Both the position numbers and the translations under genes were made by a program. A stretch of 64,000 bases of DNA from Paenibacillus sp. JNUCC-31 (GTDB lineage Bacteria; Bacillota; Bacilli; Paenibacillales; Paenibacillaceae), in contig NZ_CP062165.1 of the NCBI RefSeq assembly GCF_014844075.1, forward strand, positions 5,394,001 to 5,458,000, written 5' to 3'. Position 1 is the first letter of the stretch. Every line of letters starts with the position of its first letter. Below, one piece after another: positions 1 through 8,552 of this stretch. The notes beneath the pieces are model-generated. The model was not told where the DNA came from. It did not search any database and saw only the letters and a list, made by a program, of their open reading frames with translations.

Positions 1-1
1 T

Positions 2-169
2 CTCAAGCTCAATAAAGATCAGAGTGGCAGAATTATTGGGGATTCCAATCACATCTATGAGAAAGCAGGAAACAGGACCTTCGATCTGGTGATAATCAAT
101 GTGGAGCAAATCCCTGAGAAATTGATGGGCTTTCATAAGCTGATGTGGTGGATCATGGAGCATCATTGA
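2..169 (+). CDS. C-terminal end of an unidentified protein (cut by window edge)
   Basis: An open frame enters from the left edge and ends at a TGA at 167-169, giving 55 residues. The visible tail is rich in charged and aromatic residues and ends MWWIMEHH. I do not recognise the family. It converges on the glycosyltransferase on the other strand with a 59-base gap. The frame is judged coding from its residue composition and because no competing frame is present. Confidence 0.5.
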   Translation, partial: LKLNKDQSGRIIGDSNHIYEKAGNRTFDLVIINVEQIPEKLMGFHKLMWWIMEHH

Positions 170-228
170 TCTGTATCAGAATGTGCTTTAATTTTTCCGT
201 AAATCCTAATTCTAAACGTGAAACCTGT

Positions 229-1386
229 TCAAGCTGTAATAATTCGATCTTTCGTGCGTCTTCTCCGATTCTCAATGGCTTCCTCATAATCGCCAATCAA
301 CCTGTCGAAAATGTGATCCCACGAACGCTGCTCAGCAAGTTTCCGTCCTTCAATACCCATATTTCTTAGTTGTTCCATATGAACACCCCAGAGGCATATT
401 TCCCGAATCAGTGCATCCACTTGGCCTGGCTCGAACAGAACACCGCTTCGATGATGTGCGACCAAGTCTTTTACACCACCACCATTCGCTGCGAGAACCG
501 GCAATCCTGAAGCCATCGCTTCCAGCACCACATTGCCAAATGTTTCTGTTGAGGAAGGAAACACAAAGAGATCTGCCGAAGCATACATAACAGCAAGTTC
601 CTCACCATGCAGATACCCTGTAAAGGTGACATTAGGCGGGGATTGCATACGCATTTTGGGAAGCGATGGCCCATCGCCTACAATGATCCAGTGTACACGG
701 GATTTCATATGTTCAGGTAACTGTTGCATGGCAAGGGAGAGGGTAGCGATATCTTTTTCGGGGGCGATTCGTCCAACGTAGAGTAAAATTAGAGGAGCGG
801 TTATATTATAGCGAGTACGGACATCGGAGCTTCGTTTATCTGGTGAATACAGGCTGCAATCGATCCCACGGGACCATAGTTTCAGACGCTGAATGCCTTT
901 CGATTGTAATGAGTTTAAGGCCTCCTGAGAAGGTGCTAATGTTGTATCACAGGCTCGGTGGAACCATTGAATGTACTTCCAGTAGAGAGGAATGATGCTG
1001 TTTAACCTGTAGTATTCGAGGTACCGATCGAAGTGCGTATGGTAGGAGATGACATGAGGAAGCTGGTGCTTGAGCGCATATCTGAGACCGAGAAGGCCCA
1101 TATTGAATGGAGTGGCGATATGCAGCAGATCTGGCTGAAAGGCTTTTAATTCTTGATGAATGGATCTCCGGTTAGGTAAGGCTATTCTACATTCCGGATA
1201 GAGGAAAAAGGGGATGTTGGTAACCGAACGGGCTGGTGCGGCGTGATTGCCTTCAATAATGGACTGCGGCGTAAGTAGCAGATGCTCAATCCCTTTGCGG
1301 TTTAACTGGTTACTTAAGCGGTGCAGCGTGCCGGCAACACCATTCGTGTCCGGAACATAGGTATCGGTGAACAAGGCCAGGCGCAT
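229..1386 (-). CDS. GT4-family glycosyltransferase (MgtA/mannosyltransferase-like)
   Basis: Predicted cytoplasmic, GT-B fold glycosyltransferase of 385 residues that would move a sugar from a nucleotide donor to a lipid or polysaccharide acceptor. Seen: the N-terminal MRLALFTDTYVPDTNGVAG stretch typical of the MgtA/PimB-like branch, an HTHFDRYLEYYRL segment, and in the C-terminal half the donor-binding signature SSTETFGNVVLEAMASG followed by LPVLAANGGG. The ATG at 1386 is preferred because GGAGGGG lies 5 bases before it; another ATG directly upstream (1389) is too close. A longer frame runs to 1422 but has no ribosome binding site. The acceptor cannot be read from sequence. The upstream gene is divergent, so it is probably transcribed alone. 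Confidence 0.88.
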   Translation of the reverse strand: MRLALFTDTYVPDTNGVAGTLHRLSNQLNRKGIEHLLLTPQSIIEGNHAAPARSVTNIPFFLYPECRIALPNRRSIHQELKAFQPDLLHIATPFNMGLLGLRYALKHQLPHVISYHTHFDRYLEYYRLNSIIPLYWKYIQWFHRACDTTLAPSQEALNSLQSKGIQRLKLWSRGIDCSLYSPDKRSSDVRTRYNITAPLILLYVGRIAPEKDIATLSLAMQQLPEHMKSRVHWIIVGDGPSLPKMRMQSPPNVTFTGYLHGEELAVMYASADLFVFPSSTETFGNVVLEAMASGLPVLAANGGGVKDLVAHHRSGVLFEPGQVDALIREICLWGVHMEQLRNMGIEGRKLAEQRSWDHIFDRLIGDYEEAIENRRRRTKDRIITA

Positions 1387-1681
1387 CATTACCCCTCCCA
1401 TGACTCTTGATGACAAGATCATAACAGCGGATCATTTTCCAGAGGTCAAGTGCAGGTTAACTTTATCCGTATTTCGTGTAAAGTGTGCGAGCAGCGTGAT
1501 CTGGTGCAAACGTACATTGGATAAACTTATATAACAACTTCTGATATGATGTAAAGGCGTTTCGTGTCACTAGTTTGATAACGACTTCACATGATAACAG
1601 AGATTGAAGGGTTGTTCTGACCAAGCAGTGATCCAGTGTGAATTTTGAAATTAGAGAGAGAAATACAGGAGGCAGAGAGAG

Positions 1682-2251
1682 ATGAACAAATTACAGGAAG
1701 AATTAAAGCAATTGTTACCCGTGGATCAGCTTGAAAGCATGTCGGGTGAAGAAGTGGTGGGGAGTGTTGCCATGGATATCTATCGTACCGAATTTGCGAC
1801 CATTCGGGAATGCGGACCGGAACTTCCGCAGGTATTGCGAGATACTATTCTGATCATAGATCTGGACACAGAGCTGTCCATGAATGGCATGACTGGTTTT
1901 CTTGAAAATGCGAGTGGACAGTTTCTGGGTGAAACGACGGAAGCGATGCAGCGCATAGGCAATGACGCAGATGCAGAGATTCTGAAGAGCATACAGCATA
2001 TGTTATCCGAAAGTGGTGTGACGCCTGAGCAGTTAAGAGAGAATGTAAATGCACTCTCTGAACAGGACGTAACAACGACCCTAAATACCCATGGGCAACA
2101 GATCCATGAGGTCTTGCAACAGGTAGAGTTGGAAGCAGGACATTTGAGCATGCAATCGGATAATGAAGAAGTGTTTGAATTCCTTTATCAATATGTGGAT
2201 ACGAACAAAGATCGCCTGAAACAGGAGATGGAGCACCTCTTCTCTAATTGA
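1682..2251 (+). CDS. DMP19/DUF4375-like protein
   Basis: A 189-residue soluble acidic protein. The middle section (about residues 60-105, ELSMNGMTGFLENASGQF then EAMQRIGNDADAEIL) has the layout of the DMP19/DUF4375 family, whose members have a conserved FFxNSSG-like turn followed by helices. DNA-mimic activity is reported for a DMP19 founder, but nothing here proves the same role. AGGAGG lies 9 bases before the ATG. It is followed after 25 bases by the TmrB-like gene in the same orientation, so the two may be co-transcribed. Confidence 0.6.
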   Translation: MNKLQEELKQLLPVDQLESMSGEEVVGSVAMDIYRTEFATIRECGPELPQVLRDTILIIDLDTELSMNGMTGFLENASGQFLGETTEAMQRIGNDADAEILKSIQHMLSESGVTPEQLRENVNALSEQDVTTTLNTHGQQIHEVLQQVELEAGHLSMQSDNEEVFEFLYQYVDTNKDRLKQEMEHLFSN

Positions 2252-2276
2252 ATCTAACACGCAGGAGAGTGTTACG

Positions 2277-2813
2277 ATGATTGTGATGATTAATGGAGCA
2301 TTTGGCTCGGGTAAAACCTCTGCTGCAACCAAGCTGCAGCCGCGAATTCCGAACAGCATGATCTACGATCCTGAAGAGATTGGTTACATGCTAAGAAACG
2401 TGATTGTGGATGACGTCAAGATGGAAGTGGAGAAAACGGACGATTTTCAGGATATGGAGCTGTGGAAAGTCCTTACCGTGAAAGTCGCCCGTGACATCAG
2501 GCAGAAGTATAATAAACATCTGATTATTCCGATGACCATCTACAAGTCAGAGCAGTTCGATTACATCCATCGGGGTCTGAAAGAGTTAGACGTTGACCTT
2601 TTTCATTTCACCCTGATGACATCCATAGAAACATTACATGAGAGATTGTTGAAGCGTGGGGATGAGCCTGGTGGATGGACATTTAAACAAGCGGTTAAGT
2701 GCGCCGAAGCATTCCATGGAGCACGCTTTGAAGAGTACATTCAAACGGACGACCTAACAACAGATGATGTGGTGGATTATATCATTTCCAACGTGATGTC
2801 CAATCGTAACTGA
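2277..2813 (+). CDS. TmrB-like P-loop ATPase (possible tunicamycin-resistance homologue)
   Basis: A 178-residue nucleoside-kinase-like P-loop protein. Walker A is GAFGSGKT at residues 7-14. The segments MINGAFGSGKT, YDPEEIGYMLR, IPMTIYKSEQFDYI, LFHFTLMTSIETLHERLLKR and EEYIQTDDLTTDDV follow, in order, the recognisable blocks of Bacillus subtilis TmrB, a membrane-associated ATP-binding protein that confers tunicamycin resistance. B. subtilis TmrB is somewhat longer (about 197 residues), with an extra basic C-terminal tail tied to membrane binding that is missing here, so the phenotype may differ. AGGAGA lies 9-10 bases before the ATG. The stop codon is almost joined to the ribosome binding site of the next gene. 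Confidence 0.78.
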   Translation: MIVMINGAFGSGKTSAATKLQPRIPNSMIYDPEEIGYMLRNVIVDDVKMEVEKTDDFQDMELWKVLTVKVARDIRQKYNKHLIIPMTIYKSEQFDYIHRGLKELDVDLFHFTLMTSIETLHERLLKRGDEPGGWTFKQAVKCAEAFHGARFEEYIQTDDLTTDDVVDYIISNVMSNRN

Positions 2814-2825
2814 GGAGGCAAAATG

Positions 2826-3116
2826 ATGAGTATCAACAAACGATTAGGTGTGGAATCCCTGTTGGTAACCCTGTTATTCACCTTGGGTTTTATGGCTTGG
2901 AATGTCATTCAGGGCATGTTAATGACTCTAAAATATGCACCTGAAATAATGAACAATAATTCATCCGTCACCACGTTGCAATCCAACGTTGCTTTTGGCT
3001 CTATTGTCCGTTGGGATACCACTTTCATTCTGATTGCTGCTATCGGATTTCTTTTGCTTGCTGCTGCTTATTATGGTCTTCGTTCGGGGATGAGGCGCTG
3101 GACACAGCGTTTCTGA
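2826..3116 (+). CDS. Small two-pass membrane protein, unknown
   Basis: About 96 residues with two hydrophobic segments, residues about 11-33 (LLVTLLFTLGFMAWNVIQGM) and 65-85 (FILIAAIGFLLLAAAYYGL), separated by an Asn/Ser-rich loop and ending in an Arg-rich tail. I do not recognise the family. GGAGG sits 7 bases before the ATG at 2826 and only 4 before an ATG at 2823, so the later start is preferred. It starts 12 bases after the TmrB-like gene and probably shares its transcript, ending at the hairpin at 3146-3190. A link to tunicamycin or envelope stress is only guilt by association. Confidence 0.6.
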   Translation: MSINKRLGVESLLVTLLFTLGFMAWNVIQGMLMTLKYAPEIMNNNSSVTTLQSNVAFGSIVRWDTTFILIAAIGFLLLAAAYYGLRSGMRRWTQRF

Positions 3117-3145
3117 GGTGGGTTGATATAATAAAGGAAAACAAA

Positions 3146-3190
3146 AAAACAGTTCTACACCAATGAAAGTTGGTAGGGGAACTGTTTTTC
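3146..3190. terminator. Bidirectional rho-independent terminator
   Basis: An inverted repeat, AAACAGTTC ... GAACTGTTT, with an inner ACCAA/TTGGT stem. It is flanked by A7 on the left and T5 on the right and lies between two convergent genes, so it can serve both strands. Confidence 0.8.
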
Positions 3191-3206
3191 GTTTATTTTG
3201 GATCAA

Positions 3207-3980
3207 CTATAAATGCTTGGAAATGACTTCTTCCAGACCTTGGGCAACCGAATGTGCACCCCGTGCAAGGTGTCTCTCGTAGAGATGCAGACGGACGAAG
3301 CTCTCATCCGTGCCCATTGCTTCCGAGAACATGCCACCGAGTCCGCGTGCACGGCGGTCGATCTGAAGCAATAGTTCAAGCGAATCTCCCATCGGATAGA
3401 ACAGTACTTCCAGCTCATCCAAATAGCCGCGGAACTTGCTCGTGGGCACGAATTCAAATTCCTGTACAAAGGGAAGATTACCACCCAGCTTCGGGGCATA
3501 GTCGTTGGTCACTTCACGAAGTTTGAAACCAAGGATATCAATCGCATCAAGCACGGTGTTCATGTCTTTTGTAGGAACTACGTGTAGTCTGTCTCGGTCT
3601 GAGGGGTCCATGGCGCTTGAGATATCGAGGCCAGTTTCAACCCACACTTCTGCACGATGGAGTGTAATCGGAAGATTTTCTGGCAGGTCAAATGAGAAGG
3701 ATTTTTCCAGTTTGGCTCCAGGCTGTAATATAAAACCTTCTGTGAGCAAGTATTTGGCTACAACGGCAGTTTCATTTACATTTCGATCATTGTGCTCTCG
3801 TATGTATTGGGTTTTGATCGTAAGGTAGATTCGGTCCACATTCTGTTCCACTTCTCCGCCCTCGATGTACACGGTCCCCGAGATGACCCCTCCAGGTGTA
3901 ACCTCTGGTGTATGTAATTCAGTATTTACTTTGGCTGCTCCGACACCTACACTGGCTAACATTTTCTTGAAAAAAGACAT
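3207..3980 (-). CDS. spo0M: Sporulation-control protein Spo0M
   Basis: A 257-residue arrestin-like beta-sandwich protein. The N terminus MSFFKKMLASVGVGAAKVNTEL, the VxPGGxISGxVYIEGGEVEQ block, the mid-protein EKSFSFDLPENLP block and the tail YFxxx/RGLGGMF pattern match the Spo0M family, and the length agrees with B. subtilis Spo0M (258). Spo0M influences sporulation stage 0 and cell-shape or cytoskeletal behaviour; its biochemical role is unsettled. The ATG at 3980 is chosen because GGAGG lies 8 bases before it; a GTG 15 bases further out would overlap that ribosome binding site. Monocistronic, ending at the shared terminator. Confidence 0.9.
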   Translation of the reverse strand: MSFFKKMLASVGVGAAKVNTELHTPEVTPGGVISGTVYIEGGEVEQNVDRIYLTIKTQYIREHNDRNVNETAVVAKYLLTEGFILQPGAKLEKSFSFDLPENLPITLHRAEVWVETGLDISSAMDPSDRDRLHVVPTKDMNTVLDAIDILGFKLREVTNDYAPKLGGNLPFVQEFEFVPTSKFRGYLDELEVLFYPMGDSLELLLQIDRRARGLGGMFSEAMGTDESFVRLHLYERHLARGAHSVAQGLEEVISKHL

Positions 3981-4198
3981 TCGCTCATCCTCCACATTCT
4001 ATTGGTTTATCCAAGAGAAAAATACGACTTCGACCTTAATACGGAGACTGTGAGAGAAGCGTTTCAATTTTTAACAAGCAATACATTGTGAATAAATAAC
4101 TTTTTTCATAGAGAAAAAGTTAACAAGTGAAACAGGGAAATCGGATTGTCCGTGTCGAATGTTGTTTAATATGGGATTTTCTTCTGGAGGGATATCTA

Positions 4199-4876
4199 TT
4201 GGGTATGGAATGGTATGACATGATTGGACGACGTAACGGCGGATACAAGGGCAGGTCTGTATTTACCTGGGAGGGTAATTCGGCAGAAGATGTATTCGAA
4301 GCGCGCTTGATGCAGCTGTTGCCTCAGTATAAATCCGTGCTCGATGCGGGTTGTGGACATGGTGAATTTACATTAAAAATGTCGGCCTATACCGGTCATA
4401 TTACGGGTTTCGACAACTCGAAGGAACTGCTGCGTATCGCCCAGGCTGGGCTTGAAGCCAGTGACGTTGGAAATGTTGAATTTGTCTATGCCACAACCAA
4501 AACAGAGTTGCCTTTCGAAGACGAACAGTTCGATCTGATCTATGACCGCAGAGGACCTACGTCCATTATTGAACATGGGAGATTGCTGCGAAAGGGTGGC
4601 GTGATCATTGGCATTCATACCGATGTAAGCAAGGTACGGGAAAGGCTGCATACAAATCAGTATGAAGACATCGAGATTGAAGAATTCAACGAGGCTTTAA
4701 TGGTTTTCCCGGATGAAAAAGAGTTCGCTATCTTTCTTTCCGATATTCCCGGAAACCCGGATTACACACGGCCTGAGTACCATGAACAGCTTCAAGTTAA
4801 GCTGAAGGAAAATCAGATGGATGGGAGACTTGCTGTGCGTGAGCACAAATATATCTGGAAGGCCGTAAGGCGTTAA
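4199..4876 (+). CDS. Class I SAM-dependent methyltransferase
   Basis: About 225 residues. Motif I is VLDAGCGHGEFT, followed by an acidic GFDNS (motif II) and a LPFEDEQFDLIYDRRGP segment (post-motif II/III), the usual layout of small-molecule UbiE/COQ5-like methyltransferases. The substrate is unknown. The TTG at 4199 is chosen because GGAGG (4186-4190) is 8 bases before it; the ATG at 4205 would be 14 bases away, and the in-frame ATG at 4127 has no ribosome binding site. The next gene follows after about 117 bases. Confidence 0.75.
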   Translation: MGMEWYDMIGRRNGGYKGRSVFTWEGNSAEDVFEARLMQLLPQYKSVLDAGCGHGEFTLKMSAYTGHITGFDNSKELLRIAQAGLEASDVGNVEFVYATTKTELPFEDEQFDLIYDRRGPTSIIEHGRLLRKGGVIIGIHTDVSKVRERLHTNQYEDIEIEEFNEALMVFPDEKEFAIFLSDIPGNPDYTRPEYHEQLQVKLKENQMDGRLAVREHKYIWKAVRR

Positions 4877-4993
4877 AGAAAGATTATACAATTACAATTG
4901 TCTGCCTTCGAATGTATAGATCTGGAGGATGGGCAAGGACCTGAGCTGGGTTACAAGAGAACCTCTCAAGATAATAAAGGAGTACACAGAGTA

Positions 4994-5533
4994 ATGCTAA
5001 TCTATCAATGGAATGAGATTATGGTACGTTTGCTGGATGAAAAAGATGAACAGCACCTTGTTCGATGGTTGTCTGACCCAGCCGTGCTTCAATATTATGA
5101 AGGCCGTGATCGGCCGCATGATCTGAATTTGGTCAGAGAGCACTTTTATGAGCAAGACGATGTTGAGCATCGTTGTATCGTTGAACACGAAGGTAAACCT
5201 ATTGGCTATATCCAGTTCTATGAACTGGAGGAGGTGGAACGAAATGAGTATGGTTATGGAGACACAGATGAAATCATCTATGGAACAGATCAGTTTATTG
5301 GAGAGGCGGATTACTGGAATCGCGGTATTGGCACACAACTGGTACAATCCATGTTGAGCTATCTGGTCAACGATAAGCAAGCCCGGAAAGTGGTCATGGA
5401 CCCGCAATCCTGGAACGAGCGAGCCATATCCTGTTACGAGAAGTGTGGATTCAGGAAGATCAGACTGTTACCAGAACACGAGCTTCACGAAGGACAAATG
5501 AGAGACTGCTGGCTGATGGAGTATGCCCCATAG
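4994..5533 (+). CDS. GNAT acetyltransferase closely resembling aminoglycoside 6'-N-acetyltransferase AAC(6')-Ie
   Basis: About 179 residues. The second half (YGTDQFIGEADYWNRGIGTQ, then VVMDPQSWNERAISCYEKCG, FRKI, LPEHELHEGQMRDCWLMEY) lines up block for block with the acetyltransferase half of the bifunctional AAC(6')-APH(2'') enzyme, including the GIGT acetyl-CoA loop and the LPEHELHEG motif. It therefore probably acetylates an amino group on an aminoglycoside or a similar sugar, but activity on drugs is inferred. The ATG at 4994 with AAAGGAG about 11 bases upstream is preferred; the frame is open to 4898. Flanked by ordinary chromosomal genes with no mobile element, so it looks intrinsic. 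Confidence 0.75.
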   Translation: MLIYQWNEIMVRLLDEKDEQHLVRWLSDPAVLQYYEGRDRPHDLNLVREHFYEQDDVEHRCIVEHEGKPIGYIQFYELEEVERNEYGYGDTDEIIYGTDQFIGEADYWNRGIGTQLVQSMLSYLVNDKQARKVVMDPQSWNERAISCYEKCGFRKIRLLPEHELHEGQMRDCWLMEYAP

Positions 5534-5580
5534 GCAGTGCACTGTGTATTTTAAAACATTTAACCAAGGAGGAATGATCG

Positions 5581-6105
5581 ATGGATTTGAGATACCCGAT
5601 TGGAACATTTGAACATACAGGCGAGGTTACATTAGAGCAGCGGAAGCAGTGGATTCAGGATATTGCGGAGTTGCCGGAGTGCGCCCGCGAAGCAGTCAAA
5701 GGATTGAGTGAAGAACAATTGATGTTGCCCTACCGGGAAGGTGGCTGGATGCTCAAACAGGTTATACACCATATGGCAGACAGCCATATGAATAGCATGG
5801 TTCGTTTCAAGCTGGCACTGACGGAGGATAACCCCACGATAAGACCGTATTACGAGGAACGATGGGCTGAACTGAGTGATTCGCGGGAGCTGGATATCGA
5901 GTTTTCTCTGCAAATCCTGGATGCCCTGCATCGTCGTTGGGTGGCGCTTTTAAATACATTAACAGATGTAGACTATGCCAAAACCTTTTATCACCCCGCA
6001 TCCAAAGAAACGACCAGACTGGACTACAATTTGGGCGTATATGCATGGCATGGCAAACACCATGTTGCCCAGATTACCTCGCTTAGAAGCAGGTTGGAAA
6101 TCTAG
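5581..6105 (+). CDS. bstA: Bacillithiol transferase BstA (YfiT/DinB family)
   Basis: A 174-residue four-helix DinB-fold protein. The opening MDLRYPIGTFEHTGEVTLEQR, the block PYREGGWMLKQVIHHMADSHMN, LALTEDNPTIRPY and the final YAWHGKHHVAQI match YfiT/BstA. The three metal-binding histidines are in VIHHMADSH and in HGKHHVAQI. BstA uses a divalent metal to conjugate bacillithiol to electrophiles such as monochlorobimane or cerulenin. AGGAGG precedes the ATG by about 8 bases. It lies between two acetyltransferase genes in the same orientation, so a detoxification operon is plausible. Confidence 0.88.
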   Translation: MDLRYPIGTFEHTGEVTLEQRKQWIQDIAELPECAREAVKGLSEEQLMLPYREGGWMLKQVIHHMADSHMNSMVRFKLALTEDNPTIRPYYEERWAELSDSRELDIEFSLQILDALHRRWVALLNTLTDVDYAKTFYHPASKETTRLDYNLGVYAWHGKHHVAQITSLRSRLEI

Positions 6106-6140
6106 GGGGAAATAAATAACTTATTAAGGAGAATACATCG

Positions 6141-6647
6141 ATGAATATACACATCAGGCTTCTGGATGAGAACGATCCGATCGTAATTTCGCAGGCATTT
6201 CAGGAGCAGGGTTGGGCGAAACCGGCAGAGCAGTACATTCAATATCTTACAGAACAGCAGAATGGTGAACGGGTGACTTTGGTAGCGGAGCTCAATGGAG
6301 TTTTTGCCGGATACGTGAATGTATTGTGGAAGTCGTACTACCCATCCTTCAGAGAAAAGGGCATTCCGGAAATCAATGATTTCAATGTGCTGATCAAATA
6401 TCAGCGTCAGGGAATAGGAACGCTTTTGATGGACCGGGCAGAGGACGTTATTCTGGAGCGAACTGATACTGCCGGGATTGGTGTAGGGGTATTTTCCGAT
6501 TATGGCAAAGCTCAAATTCTGTATGCCCGTCGTGGATATATACCAGATGGACAGGGCATTCACAAGCATGACCGTTATCTAAAATGGGGCGATGAAACGA
6601 TCATCGATGACGATGTGGTGCTCTATCTAACGAAGAAGTTAAGCTGA
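6141..6647 (+). CDS. GNAT-family N-acetyltransferase
   Basis: 168 residues. An N-terminal IRLLDENDP strand, the central FNVLIKYQRQGIGTLLMDRAE acetyl-CoA-binding motif (QRQGIGT) and a C-terminal ILYARRGYIPDGQG motif B give a standard GNAT fold. The substrate is unknown. AAGGAG lies about 9 bases before the ATG and the gene starts 35 bases after bstA, suggesting co-transcription. Confidence 0.82.
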   Translation: MNIHIRLLDENDPIVISQAFQEQGWAKPAEQYIQYLTEQQNGERVTLVAELNGVFAGYVNVLWKSYYPSFREKGIPEINDFNVLIKYQRQGIGTLLMDRAEDVILERTDTAGIGVGVFSDYGKAQILYARRGYIPDGQGIHKHDRYLKWGDETIIDDDVVLYLTKKLS

Positions 6648-6709
6648 TCGAATCCTGAATACAAATGACTAAAACGACGTCCGGGAGATTGAGGATTTCT
6701 TTCTTCTGA

Positions 6710-6955
6710 AAGTCGCTCTTTGCTCCAGGATTTGGCGGTCAAGGTGGACCGGAGAGTGTAATGGATGATTGGCAGGTATACCGTGAGAAATCGATGAAAG
6801 GCGGTCTGGCTTTTACGGAGGAAAAGCTTCGCTATTTGCTTGAAGATCCATTTGAATGCGTGGAGCTGCGCCCGATGAAGGCGATGGGTCAGGATGATAT
6901 ATGTTTTGGCTTGCCCATCCTATGGGTGACGTTATGGAGAAAACCCAACGTGTAG
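6710..6955 (+). pseudogene. C-terminal remnant of a class I SAM methyltransferase
   Basis: After a TGA at 6707-6709 the frame reads APGFGGQGGPESVMDDW..., then REKSMKGGLAFTEEKLRYLL, ELRPMKAMGQDD and a hydrophobic FGLPILWVTLWRK end. This has the feel of the last 70-80 residues of an SAM-dependent methyltransferase of the Paenibacillus/Bacillus type, but the Rossmann half with the GxGxG motif is absent. The first ATG in the frame is at 6761, and no clear ribosome binding site precedes it. It is most likely a decayed gene end; a short real protein cannot be excluded. Confidence 0.5.
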
Positions 6956-7025
6956 TTATAGATTTAAAGGTACAGGTTTGACGTTTAAACAATATTGCAC
7001 AGAGCGAGAGAAAGGCGGTTAAAAT

Positions 7026-7766
7026 ATGGGACAAAGGTATTTTATCATTACAGGTACTTCCAAAGGAATCGGTAAACAGCTTGCGGAATTGTTATTGGAA
7101 AAGGGAGATCACGTCTACGGTATTGCACGCGGAACGTCTGACTTGGAGGAAGCCTACGAGCGTTACCAGCATGTTCAGTTTGATCTGGCAGATATTCATA
7201 GCATCGACGATCTCGTCTCAGGCATATTGAAACAGATTCCTGCACAAGAAGTTGAATTCATCGGACTCATTAACAATGCTGCCATGCTTGAGCCGTTGAA
7301 GTTGATAGATCAGTGCAGTGCCGAGGAGATCAGTCTTAATCTGAATATCAGTTTGGCAGCGCCTATGATACTGACTTCATCTTTTATACAACATACCAAC
7401 CACCTGACCACACGCAGAAAAATAGTCAATGTATCGTCCGGGTCAGGCAGTTATCCGGCACCTTCAATGGCATCTTACTGTACTTCCAAAGCTGGAATAA
7501 ACATGTTCACCCAGTGCGTAGCGATGGAACAATCTGGGCAACCCAATCCCGTTGAAGTGATTGCATTCGATCCAGGGATGGTAGATACTGAGCTACAGGC
7601 TGTGGCAAGAGGAAAGAATGCAGAGGAATTTGCATTGTCCGAGGTATTCGGTCAGGTCTATGAAGCAGGCCAATTAAGATCACCGCAAGATGTCGCAAAA
7701 CAATTAATCGAACGGATGGAAGAAATCAGTGACCCAAGCAAGGTCCCCCATACTATGGAGGGATAA
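7026..7766 (+). CDS. Short-chain dehydrogenase/reductase, benzil-reductase (YueD)-like
   Basis: A 246-residue classical SDR. TGTSKGIG (residues 9-16) is the nucleotide-binding motif, NNAA is the structural motif, and the catalytic Ser and YCTSK follow in NVSSGSGSYPAPSMASYCTSK. The overall pattern (GLINNAAMLEPL, FDPGMVDTELQ) resembles YueD/sepiapterin-reductase-like NADPH-dependent carbonyl reductases. The physiological substrate is unknown. AAAGGCGG lies before the ATG. It stands between the methyltransferase remnant and the Bce-like regulator operon. Confidence 0.82.
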   Translation: MGQRYFIITGTSKGIGKQLAELLLEKGDHVYGIARGTSDLEEAYERYQHVQFDLADIHSIDDLVSGILKQIPAQEVEFIGLINNAAMLEPLKLIDQCSAEEISLNLNISLAAPMILTSSFIQHTNHLTTRRKIVNVSSGSGSYPAPSMASYCTSKAGINMFTQCVAMEQSGQPNPVEVIAFDPGMVDTELQAVARGKNAEEFALSEVFGQVYEAGQLRSPQDVAKQLIERMEEISDPSKVPHTMEG

Positions 7767-7862
7767 CAGCGATCGGAAGAATGATTCGTACCCGGAACGG
7801 TCATTTTGCTGTATGTTTATTGTTTGGTTGGCCCAAGAAGGACAGAAACGTGGTGAAAGTAT

Positions 7863-8552
7863 ATGTTTAAAATTATGCTCATTGAAGACGATGAATCGTT
7901 ATTCAGTGAAATCAAAGAACGGTTATCTCAGTGGTCATATGATGTGTATGGCGTACAGGATTTTGGCAAAGTCATGCAGGAATACAGTGCCGTTCAACCA
8001 CAGCTGGTGATTATTGATATCCAGCTTCCACAGTATGACGGATTTCATTGGTGCCGCATGATCCGCGCTCATTCCAATGTGCCGATTATCTTTCTTTCCT
8101 CACGGGATCATCCTACGGATATGGTTATGTCGATGCACTTGGGCGCAGATGATTTTATCCAGAAGCCCTTCCATTTCGATGTGCTGATTGCCAAAATACA
8201 GGCGACTCTTCGGAGGGTATACAACTACAATACAGAGCGGATTGAGCTGCGGACATGGCGCGGGGCGACCATTGAGTATGTGAAAAATACCCTTACCCAT
8301 GACAATGAATCTGTCCTTTTGACCAAAAATGAGATGTTCATTCTGAAAGTGCTGGTTGAGCACAAAAATCAGATAGTCACCCGCGAAGACCTCATACGCA
8401 GCTTGTGGGATCATGAACATTTTGTGAGTGACAACACGCTGACGGTTAACGTTAATCGACTTCGCAAAAAGCTCGAGCCCCTAGGGTTGGATGGCTTTAT
8501 CGAAACCAAGGTGGGACAGGGCTATATGGCAACAGAAGAGGCGGAAGCATGA
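7863..8552 (+). CDS. OmpR-family response regulator, BceR-like
   Basis: 229 residues. The receiver domain has the acidic pocket EDD (8-10), phosphoacceptor Asp52 in VIIDIQLP and Lys101 in IQKPF. The C-terminal winged helix (about 130-225) ends with NTLTVNVNRLRKKL and KVGQGYMA. By context it is the regulator of the downstream two-TM kinase and Bce-type ABC transporter: phosphorylated BceR-like proteins bind TnACA-N4-TGTnA palindromes, and one is present at 9549-9566. The stop overlaps the kinase start by 4 bases (ATGA). Confidence 0.9.
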   Translation: MFKIMLIEDDESLFSEIKERLSQWSYDVYGVQDFGKVMQEYSAVQPQLVIIDIQLPQYDGFHWCRMIRAHSNVPIIFLSSRDHPTDMVMSMHLGADDFIQKPFHFDVLIAKIQATLRRVYNYNTERIELRTWRGATIEYVKNTLTHDNESVLLTKNEMFILKVLVEHKNQIVTREDLIRSLWDHEHFVSDNTLTVNVNRLRKKLEPLGLDGFIETKVGQGYMATEEAEA

